From Chloromonas sp. AAM2 (lineage: Eukaryota > Chlorophyta > Chlorophyceae > Chlamydomonadales > Chlamydomonadaceae): 19,046 bases of DNA. The notes beneath the pieces were generated by a model. It saw only the letters and a program-made list of their open reading frames with translations, was not told the DNA's origin and searched no databases. The DNA is taken from assembly GCA_004335635.1 (NCBI GenBank), contig QAXH01001760.1:1-19046 (forward strand), written 5' to 3'. Shown here piece by piece: positions 1 through 10,200 of this stretch (the stretch's first letter is position 1; every line of letters begins with the position of its first letter). A program made the position numbers and the translations under genes.

Positions 1-35
1 CCTTGCCTGCTTTGTTCCTTGCTTTCGTTTTGCTT

Positions 36-63
36 TCTTGCTCAGGGTAGGCCAGGGCGGTAC
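36..63 (+). repeat. Dispersed repeat, copy 1 core
   Basis: The 28 nt ending in CAGGGCGGTAC match 16100-16127 with one mismatch. Weaker similarity extends into the T-rich sequence before it, and a CCCTGGTGT motif recurs about 40 nt after it (near 103). It lies at the left window edge, outside any gene model, so the element may begin outside the window. Confidence 0.6.
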
Positions 64-228
64 CCATCCCGTTCCGTGTCCTCTGACGGCTTCCCTGGTG
101 TAAATACATATATATAGACCTGCTTTGTTTTCCAATATGCCTCAACAACAGGTCACTCCGGAAAACCCGTGCCTAACCAAGTTCATTATTCAGGCAGCCG
201 TCTGGAAAAAGATGTGTGCCCCGCCTGA

Positions 229-263
229 CAGACAGACAGCCAGACAGCCAGACAGACAGGGAC
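229..263. repeat. GACA/GCCA tetranucleotide microsatellite
   Basis: A run of GACA units with two GCCA interruptions in the gene-free left end. Confidence 0.9.
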
Positions 264-566
264 ACAAGCACCGAGTCGAGACAAGGTCGATCTTTTGAAT
301 ACATTGACCGTTGTCACAGCCTGGCCGCTCAGTAGGCAGCACAGCGAGCACCGTGTGGCACAGATCATTGTAAACAACAACGACGAAAAAGAGAAGCTTG
401 CCAGTTCTGGGACATTTCTTGAGGGGTGTGACTGAAATGTTGATGATGTGTGGTGACCCAGTCAGTATAGTGACTAGTGTTGTGTGGGACTAGTGATGTG
501 GTGAGGTGCAATATGTTGGTCTGCCACAACACGCGATTTTCGCCCGCTGTTCACCCCGTGTGGGAC

Positions 567-588
567 ACACACGCACACACACACCTGT
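567..588. repeat. CA-rich dinucleotide repeat
   Basis: An interrupted ACACAC tract in non-coding sequence near the left end. Confidence 0.85.
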
Positions 589-2017
589 GACACATCTGCA
601 AACACCCAATCACACTTTGCAACTACAACACACAGCACCAACACCAATTCCAGTGGTATTGACAGGAATTGTCCCAGAACTGGCAAACTTTCTTTTTCTT
701 CTGCCGCTACGAATCATGACTTGTAACCGGACGCCCCTCCAGTACTTGCGCATGTTCATGGGACTGTCAGTCCCTGATGTTGAATGCAATGGCGTATCGG
801 GCTACCATTGCAACCTGGTTTAGGAATTCACAACTGGCCAGGCAAAGGGCCACATGTATACAGGGCAAAGGACGCAAAATCGCAGCCCTCTTGCATTTGT
901 CCGTACAAAAGCACATCAGTCCTCACATTGAGGGTTTAGCTGTGCTGCAGTGTCCGAGCCAGTTTCTTGTAAACATATGCATTGGCTTCAGCTCTGTGGT
1001 AAAGTGCAAACAGCACTTGTTATCAAAAGAAGAAAGGATGACAAGCATTGGATTGGAACCAAGCATGAAGCTTACAACTGATCACATGGAACCAGGCTTA
1101 ATAACGCACAGCTTGAACAGCAGGGAGTCATCAAAAACTTCAGAAAGCCTCGCACAGGTAAGCACCTAGGTGACCCAGAGCCACATAGACGCGTCATCAA
1201 TTCCGTTTTGACACTGTCTTGGGTCTCTATCACCCAAGGGTCTAGCAACGTCTTCATGGGGACATCAGTGTATTGTACACAGCTCCTGCATCCCCTGAAA
1301 TTGACAAAAGCAGTAACCGACCGATGTGCTTGCTCGCTTGCTTCACAACGTAGAACCTGATAGGCTAAGTGTCAACAACCTGCTTATCAACGCTGGAACC
1401 AATCCGTAGGTAGTAAACGCTGAAGGGGATGCGCCCTCCAGCCCACCAGCTTCATGAATCAATTCAAAGTCCCATGTGTCATGGTTGCCCGCTCAATAAT
1501 TGACGGGGCTTGCTGCCAGAAGCAACGGCCAGGATGCAATGTTATGACATAGCTTATGGTACACGCTGGTTGCCGTATGCCGCATGAACATCACTGAGCC
1601 ACAGTAGGAGTGGTGAACGGGGCAATCTACATTCCGGTTGCGCTGGCCCTTGAGGTGGAATCCTGTGGGGTGATAACCACAAGGAACTCACCGGCCTTGC
1701 TGACACGGCTAGATTCTCCTTTACTAAAAGAAGTTTCTGCGATTTGCGCAAAGAATTGATGTTTGCGTTGGACCTGCTTCCTGGTGTGCACTCCCTTCTT
1801 GTAACCAAGGAGGTTTTTCAGTCAGTGAGTGCCAGAGGCTGGCAAGAAAAATGCTGGCATCACCAGCTTTGGTCGCTGCACAGCGAGTCGTAAGCTTCTT
1901 CGCAATGAAGTCAGAGCAAGATCCAGTCGTGGCTGCAGTCGTGGCTGCCGTCATGGCACACGTCAATTGAACAGATCGGCTCACAAAACGGTGCCAATCA
2001 GTTGATATTGAACCCGC

Positions 2018-5000
2018 TTAGGTGCCTTGCAGCCACCATGGCTGTTGGTACCCGTGCCCAGGCTCAGACAAGGGCACGAAGCCCACACATGATGCGCTCA
2101 ATTTGACCTGCACAGTGCTCTTGGCGAACGAGGATGAACTCGCTGGCGCGCTGCCTTCACTGTCACACCCTCCCTCAACGGAGCTCTCCCGACTACATGG
2201 AGCACTCATCTCACTCGCCACGCTGTCATCGCTATACCTCTGCGTAGGAAGCGAGCTGAAGCGACAGTGCACAGCGGCCTCAGGCGTACTTTTCAAGCAC
2301 CGCGGTTGAGGTGAGTTGCGATTTTGATTGTGTGAAGATGGGGCTTCTAGTCTGCCTGGGGGCACAACCATCAGAGGGCCCAGACGGTGGCCCATGACAT
2401 CGCATGCAAGGGAAGCGGCGGCGGCCTGCGCCTGGTCGGAACACCATGCCACGCTCAGACCGTGTAGGTGGCGAAGGGAGGACAGCTGAAGAATGCCTGG
2501 TCCGGTGAGCAGATCAAGAGCGTCCAGGGACAAGCGCTTGAGACGGGGCGCGCTGCGGGCCAAAGATGTCAGGCCTGCAGGCATGAATCACAGGCCAACA
2601 CGTGAGTGGTTGGCCCCCAAAGGCAGAAAGGAACAACGCAGAAAGGAAGGCAACCGGCTGTGAGAGATAGAGCACAGAACGCTAGACGGCAAGAATTGAA
2701 CCCTCTGTCAAGTCGGCTACCTGTGGGTGCTAGTCAGTGACCATTGGCAGATAAGCAGGGGACAAGTTGCGCCTTGCCGCTCTACCAAGCACACCCACGC
2801 ACTGCTTGCAGCTTGCCCAGCGTCAGCAATGCGACTGTGTCATCCTTGTTCTAATGCTGCCTTGTTCATTTGCTAAGCTGCCTGGAAGGGCACAGTTTTT
2901 GTCACCCCGGATGATCTTAGTCCTGGAACGTAGGCAATGCAGGTCTTAGCTCGACTTGATCTAGCCCACAGGCAGGGTTGCTAACAATTCTGCCAGCTAG
3001 TGCCAGGGTGCCCTTTCCAAGAAGGCACTGCTGGCCTGCCACTCACAGGCATCTGTGATTTCCTGGCAGCCGGACAGGTTTAGATGGGTCAAGGCATGCT
3101 GTGGGAACTGCTCTGTGCCCAGCTGAGCACTCACACCCTCGTCTGTCACCCTGCAAAGGCGCAGTAACTATGAATGTGAGACAGCCTACAGCTGGGCGTG
3201 ATAACCAGATTAGTACTAAACGCAACACGAAATGAGCAACAAAAACAATGAATCCTGGACATCCCATCCGTTTGAATGTCCAGACCTGTTAGCACTCTGG
3301 CTGGCTGATTGGTTCCATCCTTTGTCATCATGGTGATGGCTTTACGCAAGAGCTTGCTTCAGAGGGCTTGAAACCCCTGGTTGCTTGCTATGCGATTGAT
3401 CACTTATTGTTCCATTCTATCTGCGCCTGAATGTCAAACTACACACCCACTTGTGGCATCCTGCGATGTTTAGCGTGGCAAGGCGCCGCAGTGAGGCTAG
3501 ACGACTGATGCCGAGGTCAGTCACGTGTTGGTCACAGTCAGAAACGTCCTGTGGTCACACAACAGTAACAATCAGGCGAGTCGGAATGTGAGCACTGATC
3601 AAAACACCGTGGGGCTCCTTCAAACCGTTTCTTTAGAATGCCAAGTGCTTCACGGATGGCAGACAAATGATTAGAAGAAGCACCTCCAAATGAGCAAAAC
3701 AAGAGCACACTGTATGAACAGACATGCATACAGCCTCCTTAACAGACTTAACAGCCTCCTTAGCAGACAAACTGAAGATAGCAAGCACATCTTTGATAAT
3801 AATCAGCATAATAAGAGCATCGCATGAAATGCGTGTAAGGGTCAGCCTTTGCACGTGGCAGGCAAATCGTCAAATGGGTCATTTGCACTGACCAGATGTG
3901 TCAGCTGAGGCAGGCACATGCCTATCTGCGCCAGCCCAATGTCGGTGAAGTTGACACAGCAAGCCAGGCTGAGGTGCTTGAGTTGGGGAAGGGAAGCACA
4001 CAGGCGGTATAGAACGGAGTCGTCCACGTGAGCACAGCCTGCGCCACATGCACCCACGCAGAGCACTGCCATTGTCAGCCAACAAACTGTATAGCACGAG
4101 GGTTCAAAGGCTTCGTCAGCCATGGCTAGAAGCAGGCATAGCCTTGCAGCCATGACTTGCTTCCCGTGGCTTGAGGGGCTGTGATCAAACACAAGCTATG
4201 CAAGATGGGATGAGCTCTGGTAGCTCATGCTCAGTATGGCGTGCTTGTCCATGTGACTGGCCTGCCACTGCTAGCCCACGTCACTCCTGCAGAATGGTGC
4301 GCCCAGCCTGGCAAGCTTACTCTCGGCATTGCAGAACATCTATCACAGGCCCCTGCAGCGCACACGTACATGGGTGTAGCGTGAAGATTTGCCTGCATCA
4401 AACTCTGCCTACTTGCCTGATAGGTCCACTTGTTCCAGGCTGGTCATGGCGAATATTGCGGTTAACACACTGACTTCCAGGGGCACGTAGCCCAGGCGCA
4501 GGCCCAGCAGCGGCTTGTGCCTGCCATGCACCAGACGGTGCAGGCCGCATGCGCTCACAGCACCATGCAGCACACCTGATAAGCAAGGAACGTATGTCAT
4601 TGGTGACCGATACATGAGTCACCCGGTTCAAACAACTGATATGTCAGGCAGCAAGGGGGACATTTTATGCGCCAGCCACGCAGTGAAAACAGTCCTGTGC
4701 CAGGTCACATCATATCGGCTTGCCGATTAATTCATGTGGCACGTTGCCCAGGGTGCGTCTCATGCGCGAGTCTTACACTCAACAATTCTTTGTGTGCTGC
4801 AGTCCATGTAGTACATGGCTAACAGCGGTCTTGTGACAGTACTTCAGTGGCCACTGACCCAAGGTCAAGCGATTCGAGCAGTTTCCCAGGCATCCCTGAG
4901 GCAGTCCTGAGTGCATTTGCAGGTTGTCAGGTTGCCAACCAAAACACGAGGCGCATGCGTAAATTCAACGCTAAACAGTTCAGTCGCACCAGCAATCTAC

Positions 5001-8000
5001 GGCTACAAGCGGCTTGGCATCCCCGGCCTTCTTGCCTTTCACGTGGTAACTGCAGAACCCTCACTCATCACCGCACCTGCAGCCCCAGGCGGCAGCAATG
5101 GGTTCCATGTTGTGTCATGTGCGAACTGGTCGAGGGACAGGGAAACGTGGCGCAGGGACGGGAACAGACGTGCCAGAACGGAGATGCATCTGCAGTGCCA
5201 TCCATGCATGAAGCTCAGAACATCAGCGAACATCATCTCATGTGAGCGTTGTGAAAGCACGTGGTGAAGCATGTGCTGCTAGCTGAAGCTGAGATGCGTT
5301 GCCAACTTCACAAAGGGCGTGTTGAGTTTCCGAGCACCAGTAGCATACGCTGAGCTGCTACCCAGGCTGATCCAAGATGTTTGAACATGACAAAAGCTCT
5401 ATTCACATGCAGCTAAAGGTTTAGCATGCCCAAAGGTGCACGGAGCAGGAAAAAGGGGTTAGCTGGAGGCTGGTAGATGGGACACTGGTCTGTACGCTGC
5501 CCACCTGTCTGACACGTGGGCGTGTCCCATGCATGTGAAGCTGGTGAGCCCATGTGCACCGGGCGCCATGGCCGCCACCAGGGTGTGCAGCTCGGAAGGC
5601 CCCTCTCGGAACTGCCAATCAGTGGTGGTCGTGCACAGTTCTGAAATATAATGTGGGTAACGATTCTGTTTCTGCAGCAGCACGCCTGCCGCCTGGCTCA
5701 GCTGACACATGCAACATGGAGCGCTGATCCGCACAGCTGTTGCATCCACTATGGGAATAGGCTCTTGACGACATGACGCTTGACAAGTGCAAATCTGTAA
5801 CCCTACTTGGAATGTTGCTCTGCAACTTCACCTATGAGTAAGCCCACCTGGTTCACGGGAGACTGCACAGCCTCCAGACAAAGGACAGAGAGCCTCTGCC
5901 AACCTGGGACCTGAGCGACAAAAAAAACACAATTCACATGCTGAGCGAAGCAAAGTGAAGGTCATAAGTAGCCTAACTCAGAACTTGTCGAGATCATGAC
6001 TAACTTAAATGCAACCAGGGACCTGAAGGCAAGCATGAGCTCCTGTATGCACAGGCCACGGGCAAGCAGGAAAGCGTGGCCACCATTGCATGAACTGTCA
6101 CTTAACTGGAGGGCAGGCTAGACTGACGCCTCTGGCGTTGTTTTGAGGGGCCTCTCCATGATGGGGCCTCTGCCATGAAGGGGCCTCTGCGATGATGGTG
6201 TCTTGCCTAGTGCTTCAGAACTCTACTACACCATCGTGTCATTGTTGACCATACGATGTTCGCTCGTCCAATGCCTTGATGTGTCCGGTAGCGTGCATGA
6301 CACGAGCCAGAGCAGCATAACACAAGGAAAGGCTAGGTTGTGCAACCCAATCAATCCCAGGTCACATGGATTTCCTGTTCATACCAGTTGTGTCGCCTTT
6401 CACCTGGGTTGCTGCTTCCGTCAGCAGTCTTGCTGGTCCCGCCAGGCTGAGGCTCGTGAGGGAGGGCAGGGTGTTGAGCCCCTTCAGACAGGGGGTGCGT
6501 GAGGCCTGTAGGGACGGGTCGTGCTGCAGCAGGCTTAGCGTGGCCAGGCGAGGTAGACGGGAAAGACTTGCTACTAACGGGCTGCATGCAGATGCGGACA
6601 CGGCTTCGCCAAAGTCTGCGACGAAGGTGCAGGCGGGAGTTATAATTCATGACAGTTGTACGGACAGTGTTGTTGTATACATGCAGTCAATGGTCAGCAG
6701 TCTCGGGCAGTGCTGCTGAGTAGGTTGGATGTCTCAAGATTAGCAGCAGAAGCACTAGCAGCAGAAGCACTTCAGGATTACAGCAGAAGCAGTATTGTCG
6801 GCCGCAATCGGGACACAGGTGGTACGCACAATGAGCATTTGATATGAAAGCGTATCAAAATGTTGACTGCACCGGTGTGTGCATGTGCATGGTCTGAACG
6901 TAGGGAAGGGTGCTTACTTTGCGCCACTGCTGGGTGCTTACTTTGCGCCACTGCAGCAATGCTACTGCTATGGCAGGTGTACAACCGTACCTGCACTGCC
7001 GTCAGTACCCAGCACAACCGCAGGGAAGTCCACGTTCACCAGATGCAGCTCCAGCAGCTGACTGCAGTTCTGCAGGCATGAGCACATGGCCTCCTTGCTG
7101 GACAGCTGTTACTGTCTGTTCCAGCTGCTGGTTGCCAGCAGTGCTTCATACACCTATCTAAGGCACACTGGCACAATCCTTAGAAGAACGAATTGATACA
7201 GAGCAAGTATTGGGCGGTCATTTGTTGATGCCCTGTGCTGGGCCTGCTGCTCTCCCCACGCACTGAACAAACGCATCCCGGCTAAGGCATCAACTCGCTT
7301 GCAGTACAATCTGGTTGTAACTACAACTCAGTTGCAGCTTTTGGTTATAGCTGCAACTCACATGCAGTCTAGTTGGCGTGGGCAGGGCACAGCGGGCTAT
7401 GTGCAGGCTCCTGAGCTTTCCAGCCGCAGCAACCCAACGCAGCAGTGGCACAGGCACACTAGGCGTGGCCCGCATGCCATGGGATTGAGACAGGCTGTGG
7501 CCATGCGCTACGTGCTCCTCACACGCAGAACATGACCCAGGCCAGCCCTGAATCACAAGCTCTGTCAAGTTTGGGATAGATGCGGAATGGACCGGCTGTT
7601 GCTCATTTCTTTGGTTCCAACTGTTGGGCTCAAGCTGCTCTGTTGAGAGTGAGGGCAGTGGCCGAGGCTGGTTGTGTCTTGTGGGTGATGTGGGTGGGGC
7701 TTCTGGCACGAAGGAGTGAGGCCACGGGTGTGTCAGGGTCTGCAGGCGAACGCCACGCATTGGGTTGTTCATGGTGATCCTACTGCGGAGAAACCGAATG
7801 GCAGTATCCAGATTGTCAAGCACTTGTGAGTTGGTCAAGCATGGTCCGTGGTGTGCGGGCGTGAGGCTATCTTTCCACTCAGGGTCTAGAATCCTAACAA
7901 TCCTCTCGGGCCACCCTTCCTACCCCTTCCTCCGCCTATGTCTATGTTGACCCACCACGGCGAGGCTTCTGAGTCCAGGGAAGCGCTTGGCAGTGGATGC

Positions 8001-8509
8001 CAGCATGGACGGGCAAGGGTCTACCAGCTGCACCGTGTGCAGGGCACGGCTCAGGTCCTCACGCCATGCACGGCTCACTCGCCTGCGCATGCACAACAAT
8101 GGTCGGCAGGCAATTGGTCAAATGGCAGATGGCTGGTGGGCGGCTGAGCACATTATCACGAGTATACGGGATACGGGAGTCCAAGGCTGTGGATGGCCTG
8201 CATGCAATAGGCCAGCACTGTGACGCCCAAGAGCTCATTCCTTCACCACTGACTTTGAGGAAGGGCTTGAAAGTTGGCATCGGCCAAGCAAACGGCCTGC
8301 GTTCATATGCTTGTTTATTGCTGCAAAGGAGAGCTGTGAAAGGTGGCGAAGGCATGAGTGAGCACCGAGTCAAATTCCCACCTGAGCGCTGACGCATCCT
8401 TAGAACCGAGTTTATCGGCAATGTAGTCCCAGGCGCAGTCCACCAGGCTGCTCCATTGGTGACTATTCGCGTCATGAGCGGCCGAGGTGTCCGTCGTTGG
8501 CCTCAGCAT
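2018..8509 (-). CDS. F-box / leucine-rich repeat protein (complete, about 17 coding exons)
   Basis: Probable substrate-recognition subunit of an SCF ubiquitin ligase; the target is unknown. Modelled exons: 8509-8382, 8082-7956, 7877-7784, 7639-7362, 7105-6991, 6615-6404, 6105-6023, 5903-5848, 5640-5505, 5189-5077, 4895-4859, 4796-4777, 4575-4417, 4038-3893, 3548-3451, 3150-3047, 2574-2018 (TAA). Phases match at every join; total 820 aa. Residues about 19-53 form an F-box (W..LVDCAWDYIADKL, then DASALRRVSRAWRED across intron 1). The remainder is a long run of about 25-residue LRRs, clearest in VDLSGCAHVDDSVLYRL, LDVSDCDQHVTDLGISRL and LNLSGCQEITDACLTSL. The last exon leaves the LRRs for a Ser-rich tail. 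The first in-frame ATG is 8509, with an upstream in-frame TAA at 8572-8570. Least certain are the borders of exons 3-4 and the 20-nt exon 4796-4777. One intron (4416-4039) is GC-AG. Confidence 0.86.
3730..3768. repeat. 21-bp imperfect tandem duplication
   Basis: ACAGCCTCCTTAACAGAC (3730-3747) is followed by the same 18-mer with one change (3751-3768), in the F-box/LRR intron 3892-3549. Confidence 0.85.
4039..4416 (-). other. Non-canonical GC-AG intron in the F-box/LRR gene
   Basis: The exon before it ends ...GTGGACCTATCAG and is followed by GCAAGT, the classic GC-type donor (CAG|GCAAGT). The acceptor is GCGCAG, ending at 4039. Only this join keeps phase 1 and yields VDLSGCAHVDDSVL, a textbook LRR. 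The nearby GT (GTAGGC at 4412) would leave phase 2 and break the repeat. Confidence 0.78.
6147..6188. repeat. GGGGCCTCT triplication, period 16-17
   Basis: Copies lie at 6147-6155, 6163-6171 and 6180-6188, separated by CATGA-like spacers, in the intron 6403-6106 of the F-box/LRR gene. Confidence 0.8.
6910..6954. repeat. Exact 21-nt direct repeat with 24-nt period
   Basis: The unit starting GTGCTTACTTTGCGCCACTG occurs at 6910-6930 and again at 6934-6954, in the intron 6990-6616 of the F-box/LRR gene. Confidence 0.9.
7956..8509 (-). other. F-box domain coding segment, split by intron 1
   Basis: Exon 8509-8382 ends ...KDASALR in phase 2 at a GTGGGA donor. Exon 8082-7956 continues RVSRAWREDLSRALHTV. 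Joined, they give the hydrophobic and basic pattern of an F-box second half (L..V.R.W) followed at once by the first LRR-like segment (FPGLRSLAV). The join is the strongest evidence that these are exons of one gene. The 299-nt intron between them contains nothing else I recognise. Confidence 0.82.
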
Positions 8510-8550
8510 CCGCCCTTGGTCAACAGCTCCGATGACCGGCGCGTACACTG

Positions 8551-8585
8551 CTGAAGCGTGTAACGCGCGTTACACTCCTGAAGCG
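8551..8585. promoter_or_regulatory. Perfect 18-bp palindrome with flanking direct repeats upstream of the F-box ATG
   Basis: GTGTAACGCGCGTTACAC at 8558-8575 is its own reverse complement. The octamer CTGAAGCG occurs on both sides (8551-8558 and 8578-8585). The palindrome begins 49 bp upstream of the F-box/LRR ATG, in the 5'UTR or core promoter. This suits a dimeric DNA-binding protein site, or an RNA hairpin if transcribed. No specific factor is implied. Confidence 0.45.
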
Positions 8586-9684
8586 CTAGTTGATACCCTG
8601 CGAGAACACCTTGTACAGAATGTGGGCTGCCTTGGGGACAGGAGCAGCTAGGGCTTTGACCGGTCGTGCCGGGTTCGCGCGAGAACTGCTGACGACATTC
8701 AATGACGCGCAATTTGCCAGGGCCCACTTGGCTAAGCGGCTGAGCCGTGCGCCATTGCCGTATCAACAAATGCAGTTATCTCATCCTCACCATCCTGATT
8801 GCTGCACCACCTTATTGACTGGGATTCAGGCCTGATGTCTGGAGCCATTGGCTGGGTTATAGTTGGAAATCGCCACCGCACGCCAACCACCTTTCAAGCT
8901 GCAAACCCGCTGGAGATCCACAAAGGAGGCGGGCGTTTGTGTTGTGCTGCTCCTCTCGTGTGTGACCAGACCTCTGCTTGTATTTTGCACACAAGACGAA
9001 GATTTATACATGGCCTTTGACGAAGTGCGCAATGGGCTAGTAATCAATGCACAGTGTTCCACCTGTGCTGCACAGTACTGGTACAGGATTACACTAGGTA
9101 CAGCATTTGAAAAGCGGTGGTCGTGTTTGTATGCACGGCATCATGCTCACTGTGCCCATGATGCGAGCAGGCAGGCACTTGCCAATGGCTATTTCGTCAG
9201 ATGGTGACGGCGCTCAACATCCTGACTTTCAATGTGTGCAAATTTCCGTGAAAAAGAACAAGAACTAAGAACTAAGAGGAAAGATGGCGCCATGGGTTTC
9301 AATCAGATCTGTTGGAGACTGGAGCACGTTCTGCACCTTCACAAGTGAGCACGTTCTGCCCATTGTGTTCCTTCAGAACTTTACCTTGAAATTTGTCACG
9401 AATACAAAAATGGAACTGCGTTGCGGTAAACCGACGAATAGAATCGTGGCGGCTGATCAATTGTAACACACTGTAAGTGTTTCTGGTCATGCCCATGCAA
9501 ATGCTCAGATCCATTATGCCAAAACCTTATCCCACTCAACTAAAGGTTAATAATCGTAGCCTTACGGCTAAGCCAGCATGCCTTCACAGCCAACAGTCAT
9601 GTCATCTCATGCAGGTACCCAATAACGGCTGGCCAACCGATCAGTCCATGCCATGCCTGCAGGTTGACTCTTGTGTAGACCTCT

Positions 9685-9711
9685 CAGAGTCTGCAGAGTC
9701 TGCAGAGTCTG
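9685..9711. repeat. (CAGAGTCTG)x3 minisatellite
   Basis: Three exact 9-bp units in the spacer downstream of the Rab stop codon. Confidence 0.9.
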
Positions 9712-10200
9712 CCATTCCTACGGCTGTGGCTTGGAGTTCCTCAGCTATCCCTGTCATATCCCCAAGCCTACAGCCACATGCCTGCCGTAAAGATTTGCTT
9801 TCTAGCTGTCACCACGCCAAGCCTGTTTCTGGCCATCCCTGATAAGCTGTTCTGTTCAGTGCTGCAGTGCATTCGTTGGCACGTGCTGAACCCGCAACAA
9901 CTCGACTGCTATGCACAGCAGTCTGTAGTAGCCTTCGATGGCTTACCGCCAAGGAAACAAGCCACCCTTGCTGAATGCACATGTCTATCACCCGCTGTTT
10001 GTGACTATGGTGGCTTTGCCACATTGCCTAACAGGGACCACTGTAGGCTAGATGAGCTGCCACTCAATTTCCACAGTTTGCCAAGCACCGCTGCTCGTCT
10101 TCCTCTGCCTTTGCCGGCAGGATAGTCAGTTGAATGCTAGTCGAAGAGAGCAAGCTTTCTGTTCATTGCTTGAGATTCTGCTTGACAAGAGGGCGGCCCA

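Larger units (their letters stand above)
1..2017. other. Gene-free stretch left of the F-box/LRR gene
   Basis: This contains the 3'UTR of the F-box/LRR gene and spacer. I find no open frame with protein-like composition or a phase-consistent exon chain on either strand. It holds the repeat core at 36-63 and two microsatellites. A plus-strand CAG|GTAAGC at about 1155-1163 looks like a splice donor but has no convincing coding sequence before it. On the minus strand the only algal-type TGTAA signal I see here is at 1076-1072, more than 900 nt past the stop, so the polyadenylation site is undetermined. Confidence 0.6.
8510..10200. other. Spacer between the Rab stop and the F-box ATG
   Basis: Must hold the Rab 3'UTR and the F-box/LRR promoter and 5'UTR. 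The palindrome at 8558-8575 and the minisatellite at 9685-9711 are the only structured elements seen. A minus-strand TGTAA (plus TTACA at 9089-9093) is a possible but distant Rab polyadenylation signal. Open frames here lack ATG starts, domains or splice partners that I could support. Confidence 0.6.

Noticed and set aside
229..588. CRISPR-like periodic sequence at the left end
   Set aside because: These are simple tetra- and dinucleotide microsatellites without unique spacers, and the genome is eukaryotic.
777..1169. Plus-strand open frame ending at a GTAAGC donor-like site
   Set aside because: No protein-like composition, no matching downstream acceptor or exon, and no recognisable family.
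1724..1984. Minus-strand open frame downstream of the F-box stop as an extra exon
   Set aside because: It shows neither LRR pattern nor other domain, and the preceding exon already ends in an in-frame TAA at 2020-2018.
4779..4818. Alternative 40-nt exon in place of the 20-nt microexon
   Set aside because: Phase fits, but the intron to the preceding exon end at 4843 would be only 24 nt, too short to splice.
8863..9207. Plus-strand open frame of about 114 codons in the Rab-F-box spacer
   Set aside because: It begins at a non-ATG codon, has no domain, and cannot be joined to another exon.
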